DNA of 64,000 nt from contig CAKPYH010000002.1 in the NCBI GenBank assembly GCA_934202735.1, forward strand, positions 186,001-250,000. The letters are read 5' to 3'. The position numbers and the translations under genes are program-made. Each line of letters begins with the position of its first letter. Within the stretch, counting starts at the first letter, position 1. This DNA is from an uncultured Alphaproteobacteria bacterium (lineage in GTDB: Bacteria > Pseudomonadota > Alphaproteobacteria > CAAHEQ01 > UBA3637). The notes beneath the pieces were generated by a model. The model did not search any database and was not told where the DNA came from. It was given only the letters and a program-made list of their open reading frames with translations. Shown here one piece after another: positions 25,846-36,141 of the stretch.

Positions 25846-26559
25846 ATTTTTCCAATCGGTATGTGTTGCCGATGGTACAATTTTAACCCGAGCCGAACGA
25901 GGATTATTTAATTGTCCCACAAAGCGTTCCGCATCACGTCGCAACGCAATAGAATCGGCTGATCCGACATAGTGTGTTTGCGACACATAAGACAGAGCCG
26001 GTAAATAGTCGGCCGGATTAGAACCGTTCAAAGAGATATTTTGATCTGCGGCATACTTTTGTGTATCCAAAATACCACCGACGGTTATTACTTGGCGAAC
26101 AGGCATACGTACGGCCAACAACATAGCCATTGTACCACCCCCGTCATAACCGATTAAATCCAATGACGGTGCTTGATATTTATGTGCCAAGTAGACAATC
26201 AGTGTTTTCAGTTCATCTACTAATTCAGCATTAAAGCGTTCTTCTTGCCACAAAGCCGGATTATGACATTCATCATTTTTGACATATTGACAGGGGCGCG
26301 CCACATATACAACGTTGGAATCTGTTTTATCTTTTGTGGCCAATTCAAAAGCTATCGGCCGTTTGGGTTCGGGATGACCGTCCCCTTCCAGGTAAATACG
26401 TAAAGGTTGACCCGTACCCTGAATTTTTTCCCAGACCGCAAAAGACAAATACTTTGTTTCTATCGTCTTTCGGGTCCAACCGGCCGGTGTTTTAGGGACA
26501 ACACCGGCACACCCCGCCAACAACAAGCATAAACCAACCATCATTATTTTAATTTTCAT
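25831..26559 (-). CDS. Lipoprotein with alpha/beta-hydrolase-like fold, Asp at the nucleophile elbow
   Basis: The 242-residue protein begins with a lipoprotein signal (LCLLLAGC, modified Cys17). It has features of an alpha/beta hydrolase: YLEGDGHPEP as a likely oxyanion strand, LIGYDGGGTMAM at the nucleophile elbow, and a late His in PSATHTDW. The elbow reads G-Y-D-G-G, so Asp stands where Ser is usual. Such Asp-type elbows occur in dehalogenase-like and inactive members; which applies here is unknown. It overlaps the addA end by 11 bp and so is probably co-transcribed with addAB. Confidence 0.68.
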   Translation of the reverse strand: MKIKIMMVGLCLLLAGCAGVVPKTPAGWTRKTIETKYLSFAVWEKIQGTGQPLRIYLEGDGHPEPKRPIAFELATKDKTDSNVVYVARPCQYVKNDECHNPALWQEERFNAELVDELKTLIVYLAHKYQAPSLDLIGYDGGGTMAMLLAVRMPVRQVITVGGILDTQKYAADQNISLNGSNPADYLPALSYVSQTHYVGSADSIALRRDAERFVGQLNNPRSARVKIVPSATHTDWKNLVLD

Positions 26560-29500
26560 CGGGCATCTCCATCAGAGTCATATTTTCTGTCCATAATAAA
26601 AATGTTTGTACGGTTCTATCGGGATACATGTTGGTAATCAAAGCACGGTAAGCACGCAACTGTTCCCGATAAGCCATGGGCACTTGCTCCACCGTTTCGG
26701 GTACATGCAGGTTTGTTTTGAAATCCACAATCCACACCGAATCCGACCGCACAATCAGGCGATCAATCTGCCCGGACACCACACGATTCTTCCATACGCC
26801 GACAATCGGAACTTCTGCCAAAGAATCCGGCCCGAAAATCGGTGCAAATTGCGGTGATGTCAACAAAGGTATTACATTTTTCGGTAAGTCAATTCCCGTC
26901 GGTTTTAATCGTTCAATCATTGCCGGCCACTTGTCTTGGTTCATGGTTGGCAGGTATTGTAATAATTGGTGCATAAACCGTCCGCGTTCCAACGCCAGGG
27001 ATTGACCGGGTGCCAAGGGCGACTCATTTTGTTCCACCGTGTTTTCCGGTTTAGACGGTGCCAACGGACGGGGGGGTATCGGCTCTGTCGGAGCCGTTTT
27101 CAAGGCCCAGGCCGGCAAAGGCACGGGGGCTGATGTTTCCGGATCCGTATCCGATTTTATCTTTCCTGTTTGCGGACTTTTCACCCGGATAACACCATCG
27201 GCATCCGGCTGATACGGCAAGGACTGTCGCACCAAATCATACCAATTATCGGGTTGTACCGTCGTGCCACCATTAAAGCCGCAAATATATAACCGATCAC
27301 TGGCACGCGTCAAGGCCACATACAACAATCGGTGATTTTCGGCACGTTCCAAAGCTGCGGCTTGACTTTGGCATTCTTCCGTCTTTAAGGTACCGACACT
27401 TTTTGTGGGCACCCAAAAAGGCCATTTGTCCTGCAACCACAAGATTGGCGGATTGTGAGGCTTTATATAGCGTGTTTGAGGCAAAAAGACGATACGGCCC
27501 TGCAAACCTTTGGATCCGTGAACGGTCATGATACGGACGGCCTGTTGTCCATTATCCATATCCCGTTTAATTTCCATTTTTTGTTGTCCGACTGTATCCA
27601 TAAAATGCTGTAATGACGGGGTTTCATTTTGATCAAAAGTCAGGACGAAATTCAAAAATTCATCTAAGGCTTCACCCGCTTCTGTCCCCAAACGGGCCAT
27701 AAAACGTTGACGACCGCCGAAGGGTCCTAACAAATACGCAAAAAACTCATACGGAGGCACCTTATCGGCCCGATTGAGCAAAATCATTAAACGGGCGGCC
27801 GTATCCGGATATAGCTCCCGAACCCTGTCCCATACGGTTTTAGAACCGCGGTTATAAGCAATTTGAAACAAATCATCTTCCGTCAGACGAAACAGCGGAC
27901 TTTTTAACAGGCAGGCCAAATTCAAGTCATCTTCGGGCAATAACGCAAACCGGGCTGCCGCCATCAAATCTTGAACGGCTATATGATCACGCAACTTCAA
28001 GCGATCTACTCCGGCAACGGGAACGTTCCTATCTTTCAGGCATCGCACCAATTCCGGGACAAAGGATGTCCGCCGTTGGACCAGAATTAAAAAATCGCCC
28101 GCCCGTACCGGTCGGCCGACAGATTCCAACATTTCTTTATGGCGAATCATGTCGGCAATTTGATCTGCAATTTTATGAGCCAACCGAGTGGCAGCCGAAA
28201 CAGGAGCGGTACGTTCTACCGGCGGTTTCCAAGGCTCGGGTTCATCTGTTTTTTGATGCTCTTCTAACGGCCAAATTTCAACCAATCCGGCATCTTGTTC
28301 CCGAAACGAAATATGAACGGCCGACTCGCCGGAAGCTAAAACACCGGCCCGAGCCAAATCATTTTCCAGTACGCGATTAACAACTTCCAAAATCGGACGG
28401 GTGGACCGGAACGACCAGTTAAAAGGCACGTTTTGAAAATCATTTTCAGAGGCCGTAATACGGTGTTCAAAATACTGTCGCATCTGTTCAAATACATCGG
28501 GATCGGCCCCTTGGAAACTGAAAATAGATTGTTTCCGATCACCCACAACAAATAAGGTACGCACTGTTTCATGTCCGTCGTCACCGGCAAAAAATTCTTC
28601 CGCCAAAGCCTGCACAATCAGCCATTGATCCGGACTGGTATCTTGGGCTTCATCTACCAAAATATGATCCAATCCACCATCCAGTTTGAATAAAACCCAC
28701 GCCGCTGCATGATTACGAGACAAGAGCCTCTTTGTGGCAGCAATCAAATCAGCAAAATCCAGTACACCGATCGCTTGTTTTTCCTGTTGATATCGCCCCA
28801 AAATAGCATACGTTAACTGCAACAAAGCCCGGTTGAGTTCTAGCAATTTCCAATGACGCAGATTTTGAGATGTTTCTTCGGCCAAAGGGGCCAACGCTGC
28901 CAACGGAGATTTTTTCTTTCTGCGATTGATCGTACCGTTTTTTGTTAAAAGTTCATCCGCAATCCCGGGCCATTCTTCAGGCTTAAAATGTTCAGATATT
29001 ATTTCATTTTCATCATGATATTTTGATATATTAAAGTATTCCTTTAATTTCAATATCAAGGTTTCAAAATCACCTTGTCCCCGCAAAGCCAGCAATTTTT
29101 CTCGTTGATCAATCAATTCATTTAACAGGGAGATTAAATCATCTTGCGTCTTGTACGGTGCCAATATCCGAAAAGCATCTTGCAACGAATCATCATTCAT
29201 GACCGCATCCACACACCGCTTCAATAGTGTTTGAGCCATATTTTCATCGGCCACATCAAAATTAGGAGGAATACCGGCTTCCAACGGAAATCGTTTTAAG
29301 ACTGATTGTGCAAAGGCATGTATGGTCATCATTTTTAATCCGCCCGGCACTTCCAGCACGGATGCGAATAGCCGACGCGCCCGCGCCATCATGTCCGGGT
29401 CGGGTGTCTCTCCGATTAAAGTTTCTAACTGCTCTTGCAAAACCGAGTCGGTACAAATCACCCATTTTTTCAACACACCATTGATCCGATTGGACATTTC

Positions 29501-29680
29501 TGCCGCTGCCGCTTTTGTAAAAGTCAGGCAGAGTATCTTATCCGGTCGTCCCGTTAAAAGCAACAGATTCAATACCCGATCGATCAATACTTTCGTTTTG
29601 CCCGAACCGGCCGAAGCCGATACCCAAACCGATGACAAGGGATTGCTGGCACGCCGTTGTTCCTGATTGACATCAATCAT
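26549..29680 (-). CDS. addA: AddA helicase-nuclease subunit
   Basis: AddAB resects double-strand breaks for RecA-mediated repair, doing the work of RecBCD. The 1043-residue protein is a UvrD-type helicase: motif I SASAGSGKTK (Lys28), motif II HILVDEAQDTSPDQW, later motif VMTVHGSKGLQGRIVFLPQT, and LLYVALTRASDRLYI. The C-terminal nuclease has the QIDRLIVRSDSVWIVDFKTN signature. Length is a little below the ~1150 of many relatives. Its start overlaps the addB stop (ATGA). Order tsaE-amgK-murU-addB-addA is typical of Alphaproteobacteria. Confidence 0.93.
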   Translation of the reverse strand: MIDVNQEQRRASNPLSSVWVSASAGSGKTKVLIDRVLNLLLLTGRPDKILCLTFTKAAAAEMSNRINGVLKKWVICTDSVLQEQLETLIGETPDPDMMARARRLFASVLEVPGGLKMMTIHAFAQSVLKRFPLEAGIPPNFDVADENMAQTLLKRCVDAVMNDDSLQDAFRILAPYKTQDDLISLLNELIDQREKLLALRGQGDFETLILKLKEYFNISKYHDENEIISEHFKPEEWPGIADELLTKNGTINRRKKKSPLAALAPLAEETSQNLRHWKLLELNRALLQLTYAILGRYQQEKQAIGVLDFADLIAATKRLLSRNHAAAWVLFKLDGGLDHILVDEAQDTSPDQWLIVQALAEEFFAGDDGHETVRTLFVVGDRKQSIFSFQGADPDVFEQMRQYFEHRITASENDFQNVPFNWSFRSTRPILEVVNRVLENDLARAGVLASGESAVHISFREQDAGLVEIWPLEEHQKTDEPEPWKPPVERTAPVSAATRLAHKIADQIADMIRHKEMLESVGRPVRAGDFLILVQRRTSFVPELVRCLKDRNVPVAGVDRLKLRDHIAVQDLMAAARFALLPEDDLNLACLLKSPLFRLTEDDLFQIAYNRGSKTVWDRVRELYPDTAARLMILLNRADKVPPYEFFAYLLGPFGGRQRFMARLGTEAGEALDEFLNFVLTFDQNETPSLQHFMDTVGQQKMEIKRDMDNGQQAVRIMTVHGSKGLQGRIVFLPQTRYIKPHNPPILWLQDKWPFWVPTKSVGTLKTEECQSQAAALERAENHRLLYVALTRASDRLYICGFNGGTTVQPDNWYDLVRQSLPYQPDADGVIRVKSPQTGKIKSDTDPETSAPVPLPAWALKTAPTEPIPPRPLAPSKPENTVEQNESPLAPGQSLALERGRFMHQLLQYLPTMNQDKWPAMIERLKPTGIDLPKNVIPLLTSPQFAPIFGPDSLAEVPIVGVWKNRVVSGQIDRLIVRSDSVWIVDFKTNLHVPETVEQVPMAYREQLRAYRALITNMYPDRTVQTFLLWTENMTLMEMPDEN

Positions 29681-32490
29681 GTTTCATCTCCATTTCCATG
29701 TTGCCATTCGGCCGCCCGGGACAAATAGGCATACTCATTATACGTCGGTTCTTTTCCAGCCACCGGACAAACTTCATACGGTGTATCGGGCCGATTAAAA
29801 ACACGCACCAAATTTATTAAACCGTCCCGTGCTGCCATCAACAACGTATCAGCCTCCGGGGCATTCTTATTTTTCAAAACATCCACGATCTTGCAGTCTT
29901 GCTTTTTTGCAGCCAACTTCCAAAATGACAAAGAGGCCAACGGTGCCACCGGCACATGAGAAAAACCACCCAGTGATAAAATCAATGCTTCCAAGGGTAA
30001 TTGCGGAGCAAAACCCGCCAGCACTTCTGTGCCGGTCGGCACAGTGCCGGTTTTATAGTCAATAATCCGTGTACACAAATGCCCCGTTGGATCGGTCATT
30101 AAATCAATCCGATCGGCTGTACCGGATAGTGTAAACGGTTTACCGTCCACTTCAAGGGTAATTTGTCCTTTTTCTTCGGTCCAACTCTGTCGCAAGGTCG
30201 TCTCTGTTGCTTGTTGTTCCATGATAAAATCCGCAATGCCGGTAAATCGTGGCAGATAGAAAATTTGTTCTGTCTCGGTCAAGCCGCACCTGGTAAATGC
30301 TTGACGAGCCAACTGCATCAAATGTTCACGGTTTTGATTTGTCGGACTTTCATGAATAAATTGTTTCAAGGCCTCATGCACACCGATACCGTGCTTTTGT
30401 TGTGCCGGGCGGCCTTCCAGCGGTTCCAGCGGCGACAGCCGTAAAATATATTGGGCATAAATAGCATAAGGATTACGCATCCACATTTCTATGCGCGTTA
30501 CCGCCAATTCTTGAGGACGCGCCGACACCGGAGGACAAGGGGCCGGCCGAACTACCTTCTCCATAGTTTGTGGTGTATCCAGTTGACGCGCCCAATCCGC
30601 TTCCCGAATGGGAAAAGTCAATCCACTGCCTTGTACAGTGGCTTCCAAACGCGCCAAAAAACGGGATGGGATTGTTTCGGATCCGCCATCTTTACGAGTT
30701 CGGGTCAAAAAGACCTGTTGTCCACAAAAACAGTGTGCAAAATCCATAGCCAAGGCCCCGATTTTACTCTCCGGGGCCGGTAAACCGAGTACCTGACGCA
30801 TCGGCCGATTTAACCAGGGACCTGTTTCCGGAATCGGGGGAAAAACACCTTCATTCAATCCTCCGATAATACACACATCTGCGTGATGGAACCGAGCCTC
30901 AATTGGTCCTAAAATGTCCAGACGGGGATGCATACCATAAGTCGGACGCACCGTGATTTTCTCTAAAAACAAGTCTAGCATTTTAGGATAAAAAGCAGCT
31001 TCAATCGGATCCATGAACTCTGACTGCGCCATTAAATCGCTACACAACTCAAACACCGCTTGCCCGGCATCATCACTCCATAAACGGGCAGCACCGGATT
31101 TATCGGCACTGGTTGCCAAAGCTTCAGCCACCGATAAATGGGCTTGTAAAATCGTTTGAAACGGGATCAATTCCGTTGATGTAAACAGTTCTGTAAAAGG
31201 TTCAAGTTTTGTTTTTAAGTCTATGTTATATTTTTGTTTTTCATGACGAGCATTTAATTCGGAACGATGCACCGCATGCCGAAATTCTGTCGGATTTTTT
31301 CCGTCCGCCGCCAAAGGATGTTTCAATAATGCCAACACATCATGGGCCTTACCGCCCGATAAACCAACCGCGTTAATCAACCGCAGAAATGTACCGATTT
31401 CAGTTTTCGTTGCCGGCACGCCGGCCGAATCATCCAACTGGATTCCCCATCGTTGCATTTCCACAATCACCCGGCGCGATAAATTACGATCCGGGGTTAC
31501 CAAAACTGCGGTTTTATCCGGCGTTTCCAACACTCCCCGCAGCAATAAAGCAATGGTTAACGCTTCTTCTGCCGCCGTATCACAATCAATACGCGTTATC
31601 TGATTCAAGGCCGATTTATTCAGCCTTGCCTGCCGCCATTCTTCAGTCCGATTTTCGGGTTTGAAAGCCGTTTGTATCATATATTCACGATCGGTACAAG
31701 GAACCTTCTTGATATCGGAACGTGTCTGATCCAACGCCGATAAAATCCGCTGTAAATCGGCTTGATAGTGATGTGGCGGTAAATGTCGCACGTCCTCATC
31801 AGATAAAGAAAAATCCACACCTTGAACAAAAATACACCCGTTTGGTAATGTGTCAACGGTTCGCAACAAACGCCGCACCACCGGCAATCCGCCATCTAAA
31901 CCGGCGACCAACACACACGATTCTCGTTTCAAAGACAAATCGTGAATATAGGAATCAATCAACCGGATTCGACGATCGGCCATATCTATCATACCTTGCT
32001 CTTGCAAAATACGGGGCCAGGATTGTGTAATAATATCCAAAAAAGTAATGGTTTCATTCCAGTGTTCGGCAAAATTCGGATTATTTACCAAATCTTTCAA
32101 ACACGAGGTATCCGTTTCAAATTGATAAAACTCATCCAACAAATCGCCCAGACCCATAGCCACTTTTAAGGCCTGTTCCGGCGTATTTATATTCGGCTTT
32201 TGTGCACAGAGGCGTGATAATAACAAAGTCCGTTTCAAGGGAGGCATCGCCGGCGGAATATCCGGATTCAAAGCATTGAGTTCATACAAAGGAATCAGTT
32301 GCGGCAATAAAAAGGTATGTGTCAAACTGCGCCGAAGAAAAGCATTTTTAACCGACAGGCAGGCTCTCCTGGTCGGTAAAATCACCTGAATCCGCGCCAT
32401 TTTTTCGGCCGATCCGTTATCAGATATGTGCATAACATGATCCACAAGGCATTCCGCCATATCATCCGACAAAGTAATGTTTCGTATCAT
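29677..32490 (-). CDS. addB: AddB subunit of the break-repair nuclease
   Basis: The 937-residue partner of AddA contains an inactivated helicase-like region and a C-terminal PD-(D/E)XK nuclease with SGTADRIDLMTD and RIIDYKTGTVP. The alphaproteobacterial form is recognised by motifs such as VQVILPTRRAC-type (here IQVILPTRRACLSVKNAF) near the N-terminus and CIIGGLNEGVFPP mid-protein. The ATG at 32490 overlaps the upstream gene stop by 4 bp (ATGA); an extended start 57 bp earlier is less likely. Confidence 0.9.
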   Translation of the reverse strand: MIRNITLSDDMAECLVDHVMHISDNGSAEKMARIQVILPTRRACLSVKNAFLRRSLTHTFLLPQLIPLYELNALNPDIPPAMPPLKRTLLLSRLCAQKPNINTPEQALKVAMGLGDLLDEFYQFETDTSCLKDLVNNPNFAEHWNETITFLDIITQSWPRILQEQGMIDMADRRIRLIDSYIHDLSLKRESCVLVAGLDGGLPVVRRLLRTVDTLPNGCIFVQGVDFSLSDEDVRHLPPHHYQADLQRILSALDQTRSDIKKVPCTDREYMIQTAFKPENRTEEWRQARLNKSALNQITRIDCDTAAEEALTIALLLRGVLETPDKTAVLVTPDRNLSRRVIVEMQRWGIQLDDSAGVPATKTEIGTFLRLINAVGLSGGKAHDVLALLKHPLAADGKNPTEFRHAVHRSELNARHEKQKYNIDLKTKLEPFTELFTSTELIPFQTILQAHLSVAEALATSADKSGAARLWSDDAGQAVFELCSDLMAQSEFMDPIEAAFYPKMLDLFLEKITVRPTYGMHPRLDILGPIEARFHHADVCIIGGLNEGVFPPIPETGPWLNRPMRQVLGLPAPESKIGALAMDFAHCFCGQQVFLTRTRKDGGSETIPSRFLARLEATVQGSGLTFPIREADWARQLDTPQTMEKVVRPAPCPPVSARPQELAVTRIEMWMRNPYAIYAQYILRLSPLEPLEGRPAQQKHGIGVHEALKQFIHESPTNQNREHLMQLARQAFTRCGLTETEQIFYLPRFTGIADFIMEQQATETTLRQSWTEEKGQITLEVDGKPFTLSGTADRIDLMTDPTGHLCTRIIDYKTGTVPTGTEVLAGFAPQLPLEALILSLGGFSHVPVAPLASLSFWKLAAKKQDCKIVDVLKNKNAPEADTLLMAARDGLINLVRVFNRPDTPYEVCPVAGKEPTYNEYAYLSRAAEWQHGNGDET

Positions 32491-33200
32491 GCGCGTAATC
32501 TTTCTTCCGTTAACGCCAAAGCCTGGGGTGTACCGACATGATACCAATCACCATCATAGATGACGGCCCGCAACCGCCCCAGGCGTTGTGCCTGATCATA
32601 CAACCGGACTAAACTGAACACTCCCGGAGAGATACCCTGAAAAACACGGGGATGAATAATTTGCACACCTGTAAACAGGTACGGTGCAGCGGTTTCATCG
32701 GGGCGTTTACGTCTCGGCCGTTTCTTTTCCATAAAATAATCCCCGCTGTACACGGCCCCAAAGGCGTGTTCCTTCGGGATTAAAGCCAATAAAATGTCAG
32801 TCGTATCGGGATTCCAAGAAGCGGCCAACCGGGCAAACAAAGAGATGTCTTTATCAACCCATAAAGGATCCGCATTAGCCACAAAAAAACCGTCTGATCC
32901 CGTTGGTAAAATCAACGGTAGGGCATGCATGACACCACCGCCTGTTTCCAACGCCGTTTCTTCACGTGAAAAAGAAAAAGATACATCTCTCCGCGCCGAC
33001 AAAGCATTCTCAATCATCTTTCCCTTATAACAGGTATTCACAATAAAATGAACCATACCGGCCTGAACGGCTTGATCCACAACGCGATCCAATAACGTCC
33101 GCCCCAACACCGAAATCAACGGCTTTGGTTTATCATCGGTCAGATGTTGCATACGCGTACCGCGACCGGCCGCTAAAATCATCAATGTATCCGGGGTCAT
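32487..33200 (-). CDS. murU: MurU-like nucleotidyltransferase
   Basis: The 237-residue enzyme has the sugar-phosphate nucleotidyltransferase signature LAAGRGTRMQHLTDDKPKPL at its N-terminus, and TALETGGGVMHA further on. MurU makes UDP-MurNAc from MurNAc-1-phosphate in the recycling route that bypasses de novo MurA. Position next to an AmgK-type kinase strongly supports this reading. The ATG at 33200 overlaps the kinase stop (ATGA). A glucose-1-phosphate transferase is an alternative, but the short length fits MurU. Confidence 0.82.
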   Translation of the reverse strand: MTPDTLMILAAGRGTRMQHLTDDKPKPLISVLGRTLLDRVVDQAVQAGMVHFIVNTCYKGKMIENALSARRDVSFSFSREETALETGGGVMHALPLILPTGSDGFFVANADPLWVDKDISLFARLAASWNPDTTDILLALIPKEHAFGAVYSGDYFMEKKRPRRKRPDETAAPYLFTGVQIIHPRVFQGISPGVFSLVRLYDQAQRLGRLRAVIYDGDWYHVGTPQALALTEERLRA

Positions 33201-34189
33201 GCTTTCTCTCCGGGTTGAAAAACTGTCTGTCGTGCCGCAATCGGAATATACGTATCCAACCATTTTTTATAGTCAGTAAACAAAGGATTATTCAAATGGC
33301 GTTCCGTCAACTGCCACACAAACGGAATCAGATGTAAATAGCGTTCTTTCTTGTCTCGCATCGCCAAACGTACAAAAATACCAATGACTTTCGTATGACG
33401 TTGCATCGCCACCACCGGCAACATGTCCCGTATTCGGGGTGCATCAAGACTTGGTCGGGCCGCAAAATAGCGATCAATCAAACGGTTCCGCACATCGGCG
33501 GATACATCACGGCGTTCGTCTTCTAACAGAGACATTAAATCATAAACACACGGTCCGAATCGAGCATCTTGAAAATCAAGTAATCCGCACGCACCGTCAG
33601 GTGTCAACATCAGGTTATCGGCATGACAATCCAGTAAACATAACGATTTCGGCAACGTCTCAATCTGTTGTATCAGCGGTGTCCAAACGGCCGTAAAATC
33701 CGCTACGGCCTGATCCGACAATCCGCTGGGAACTACATATCGGCCAAACCAATTGGGCAACAAGGACACCTCAAACATCATGGATTGAAACGTATACGCC
33801 GGGACACCGGCGGGAACAACCGTCAGATTATTTTGTAGTGTTATCAAAGCATCTACCCCTTTTTGATACAGGGTATATTCATCAAAACCGGCATTCAGCA
33901 GTCGCGTAAAGGTATTATCGCCAAAATCTTCCAAGAGTATAAAACCGTTCTGTAAATCTTGGGCCAAAATGCGAGGCGGTTTCACACCGAGACGAATCAA
34001 CATCTCATCAATTAAGACAAACTGTTCGGGATGTTCACTCAAAGGAGAGTTCATTAACATAGCGGTTCTATCGCCCAAAACCAATCGGTCATACGTACGC
34101 AAAGACGCATCTGCCATTAAAGGCATACGAAGGGCCGATCCCCAACCATTCCGAGACAAAAAATCCTGCAAAACCGCATCACGTGTCAT
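33197..34189 (-). CDS. amgK: AmgK-like cell-wall sugar kinase
   Basis: The 330-residue protein is an aminoglycoside-phosphotransferase-fold kinase: ILLEDFGDNTF, catalytic loop LCLLDCHADNLMLT and metal motif CGLLDFQDARFGPCVYDL. In the arrangement tsaE-kinase-MurU this family is AmgK, which phosphorylates MurNAc and GlcNAc at the anomeric position, feeding MurU. Substrate is inferred from context and family. The gene overlaps tsaE and murU by 4 bp on each side. Confidence 0.82.
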   Translation of the reverse strand: MTRDAVLQDFLSRNGWGSALRMPLMADASLRTYDRLVLGDRTAMLMNSPLSEHPEQFVLIDEMLIRLGVKPPRILAQDLQNGFILLEDFGDNTFTRLLNAGFDEYTLYQKGVDALITLQNNLTVVPAGVPAYTFQSMMFEVSLLPNWFGRYVVPSGLSDQAVADFTAVWTPLIQQIETLPKSLCLLDCHADNLMLTPDGACGLLDFQDARFGPCVYDLMSLLEDERRDVSADVRNRLIDRYFAARPSLDAPRIRDMLPVVAMQRHTKVIGIFVRLAMRDKKERYLHLIPFVWQLTERHLNNPLFTDYKKWLDTYIPIAARQTVFQPGEKA

Positions 34190-34605
34190 ATTTCAATTCC
34201 TTCAATACAAATAAGACGTTTATCCCCATCGGCTTCCAACCGTACCGAAATATATTTTTTCGGCAACAATGGTCCTATCTTCTCCGGCCATTCAATCAGG
34301 GAAACACCTTCGGCAAAAGCATCTTCAATGCCGATTTCATACGCTTCATCGGGGGTTTTCAAACGATACATGTCAAAATGATAAATGGGAAATGAAGGTG
34401 TTTCATACACCTGCAAAAGTGTAAAAGTCGGACTGGGAACTTCCTGCAAGGGCATAAAAGTCCGCACAAACCCCCGGCAAAAAACCGTTTTACCCATACC
34501 CAATGTACCATACAAGGCAATCACATCGCCGACTTTCACCTGCCGTGCCAACCGTTCAGCCACCGTAATTGTGTCTTGTTCCGTCAAGGAAATAAATGTT
34601 TGCAT
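34186..34605 (-). CDS. tsaE: tRNA threonylcarbamoyladenosine biosynthesis ATPase TsaE
   Basis: TsaE works with TsaB and TsaD to make t6A37 in tRNAs reading ANN codons. The 139-residue protein has the P-loop ALYGTLGMGKTVFCRGF, PSPTFTLLQVYE and the YHFDMYRL motif, all TsaE hallmarks. The ATG at 34605 shares one base with the upstream stop (TAATG). tsaD lies at 38117 in the same window on the other strand. Confidence 0.94.
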   Translation of the reverse strand: MQTFISLTEQDTITVAERLARQVKVGDVIALYGTLGMGKTVFCRGFVRTFMPLQEVPSPTFTLLQVYETPSFPIYHFDMYRLKTPDEAYEIGIEDAFAEGVSLIEWPEKIGPLLPKKYISVRLEADGDKRLICIEGIEI

Positions 34606-35510
34606 TAGAACAAACTCTCCCAAAATCCTTTTTTCTGTTTGGCGGTACCGGTTTGAGTCCGATGATGACGGGCTTGCCAGGGAGCCACAAAACGCCCCGC
34701 CCATAACCCTTTTTTACTCCGATGTGCTTCTTCTTCATAGGGAATATAGACCGATGATACCGCCCGATCCGCAACACCCCAACCGGATTTTAATAAACTG
34801 GCCCCGATATCATAACTTCCGACTTTGCAAGTGGCAATATAGTTTCCTTGATAATCACCCCCGGCAATCTGACATTGAACGTGTTTATGTAGCACCAACC
34901 GTTCTAACATCATTTTTGTTTTCCGACCGCACGCATAAGAATCCCCCCTTTTATCCAAACATGTCTGCTTAAGGTCCGGCGAATCAATTCCATACAACTT
35001 GATAAAATGTTTCCCAATCCGGAACAAATACCCCGATCGGACTTCGTCCACACGACCGCTGATTTTCGGAGGTAAAGGAGGGACCAGTTTTTGACGGTTG
35101 TCTTGCGCTTGCCCGATCAATTCTTTGTTCGCCGTTTGCGCCCCGTTTTTAGACAATGAGAAGAAAGAAAACGCCCGCTCCAAAAACCCCTGTTGTGCGG
35201 TCTCCTGAGCAAAGGATTGGGCCTGAGCCGGTTGTTCCTGATTGGCTTGTCGCCCCTGCCCCATCAGGTATTGGCACCCTTTCAAACCAGAAATAGCAAT
35301 CAGTGCAAACAAACCAACAAACAAGATAATTTTAACAACCACAAATCCAAAACCCAAAAAGAGTTTAATCAAGAAAAACAATGTGAATGCAACCAATAGC
35401 AAGACTCCTATTCCCAGAGCTGCATTGGCGGCAGAACCGCTTTGATACCCGAAGTATCCCATAATCACAGAACCGATCAGAATGGCCCACAGCAGTATTT
35501 TCATCAGCAT
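34605..35510 (-). CDS. Membrane-anchored staphylococcal-nuclease-like protein
   Basis: The 301-residue protein has three hydrophobic segments in the first ~85 residues (LLWAILIGSVIMGYFGY, ALGIGVLLLVAFTLFFLIKL and VVVKIILFVGLFALIAI), a Gln/Ala-rich linker, then an SNase-like OB domain at about 150-270 with FIKLYGIDSPDLKQTC, LERLVLHKHVQC and SGWGVADR. The family's Arg-Glu catalytic pattern is only partly visible, so activity is uncertain. The start 35510 follows AAAGGAG; a GTG one codon earlier is possible. It is translationally coupled to tsaE. Confidence 0.75.
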   Translation of the reverse strand: MLMKILLWAILIGSVIMGYFGYQSGSAANAALGIGVLLLVAFTLFFLIKLFLGFGFVVVKIILFVGLFALIAISGLKGCQYLMGQGRQANQEQPAQAQSFAQETAQQGFLERAFSFFSLSKNGAQTANKELIGQAQDNRQKLVPPLPPKISGRVDEVRSGYLFRIGKHFIKLYGIDSPDLKQTCLDKRGDSYACGRKTKMMLERLVLHKHVQCQIAGGDYQGNYIATCKVGSYDIGASLLKSGWGVADRAVSSVYIPYEEEAHRSKKGLWAGRFVAPWQARHHRTQTGTAKQKKGFWESLF

Positions 35511-35591
35511 CACTTGTCTCCTTTCGGATTTCAGTTTAACACAAGCAAGAGGAAAAAATCAACTTTTTTCCTCTTGTTTTCTGTTTTTTAT

Positions 35592-36047
35592 TTAATTTTG
35601 AGCCGCGTGTTTTTCAATTTTCTGCCGATACAGTGCCGCAAAATCCACCGGGTTGATTTGCAAAGGCGGCAAGCCGGCTTCCCGTGTTGTATTGGCAATA
35701 ATGGCCCGTGCATACGGGAACAGCAGATGCGGGATTTCAACCAACAGAATCGGTTCTACATGTTCGGCCGGCACATCCAAGGTTACCAACCCGCCATACG
35801 TCAATTCACACAAAAAGACCGTTTTTTTATCTTCCGGTTTTTCGGCCCGTGCTTTAATTGTCAAATCAACAAGATATAACTTATCGCCCCCCTTATTGAC
35901 CTTGACATCAATATCAACGGAAATAGCCGGAGCCCCTTTCAGTTCACTTAAAATTGCGGGTAATCCCGGTGCTTCAAAGGATAAGTCTTTGACATATTGG
36001 GCATTTATTTGTATCGTACCCGTTGTTTTTTCTGTATTTTGTTCCAT
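35592..36047 (-). CDS. secB: Protein-export chaperone SecB
   Basis: SecB keeps precursor proteins unfolded and hands them to SecA. The 151-residue protein has the family core ISVDIDVKVN, FLCELTYGGLVTLD, and the LLFPYARAIIANTTREAGLPPLQINPVDF end. It is transcribed away from the Tim44-mltA-smr genes, the standard alphaproteobacterial arrangement. Confidence 0.96.
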   Translation of the reverse strand: MEQNTEKTTGTIQINAQYVKDLSFEAPGLPAILSELKGAPAISVDIDVKVNKGGDKLYLVDLTIKARAEKPEDKKTVFLCELTYGGLVTLDVPAEHVEPILLVEIPHLLFPYARAIIANTTREAGLPPLQINPVDFAALYRQKIEKHAAQN

Positions 36048-36141
36048 TTTTTAAAAATCCTCTTGAAAAAAAATTAAAAATACGCTTTACTAGCATTTAT
36101 CTTATATCGTGATTCACTTGTTTTGTAAAGGAAAAAAAACA

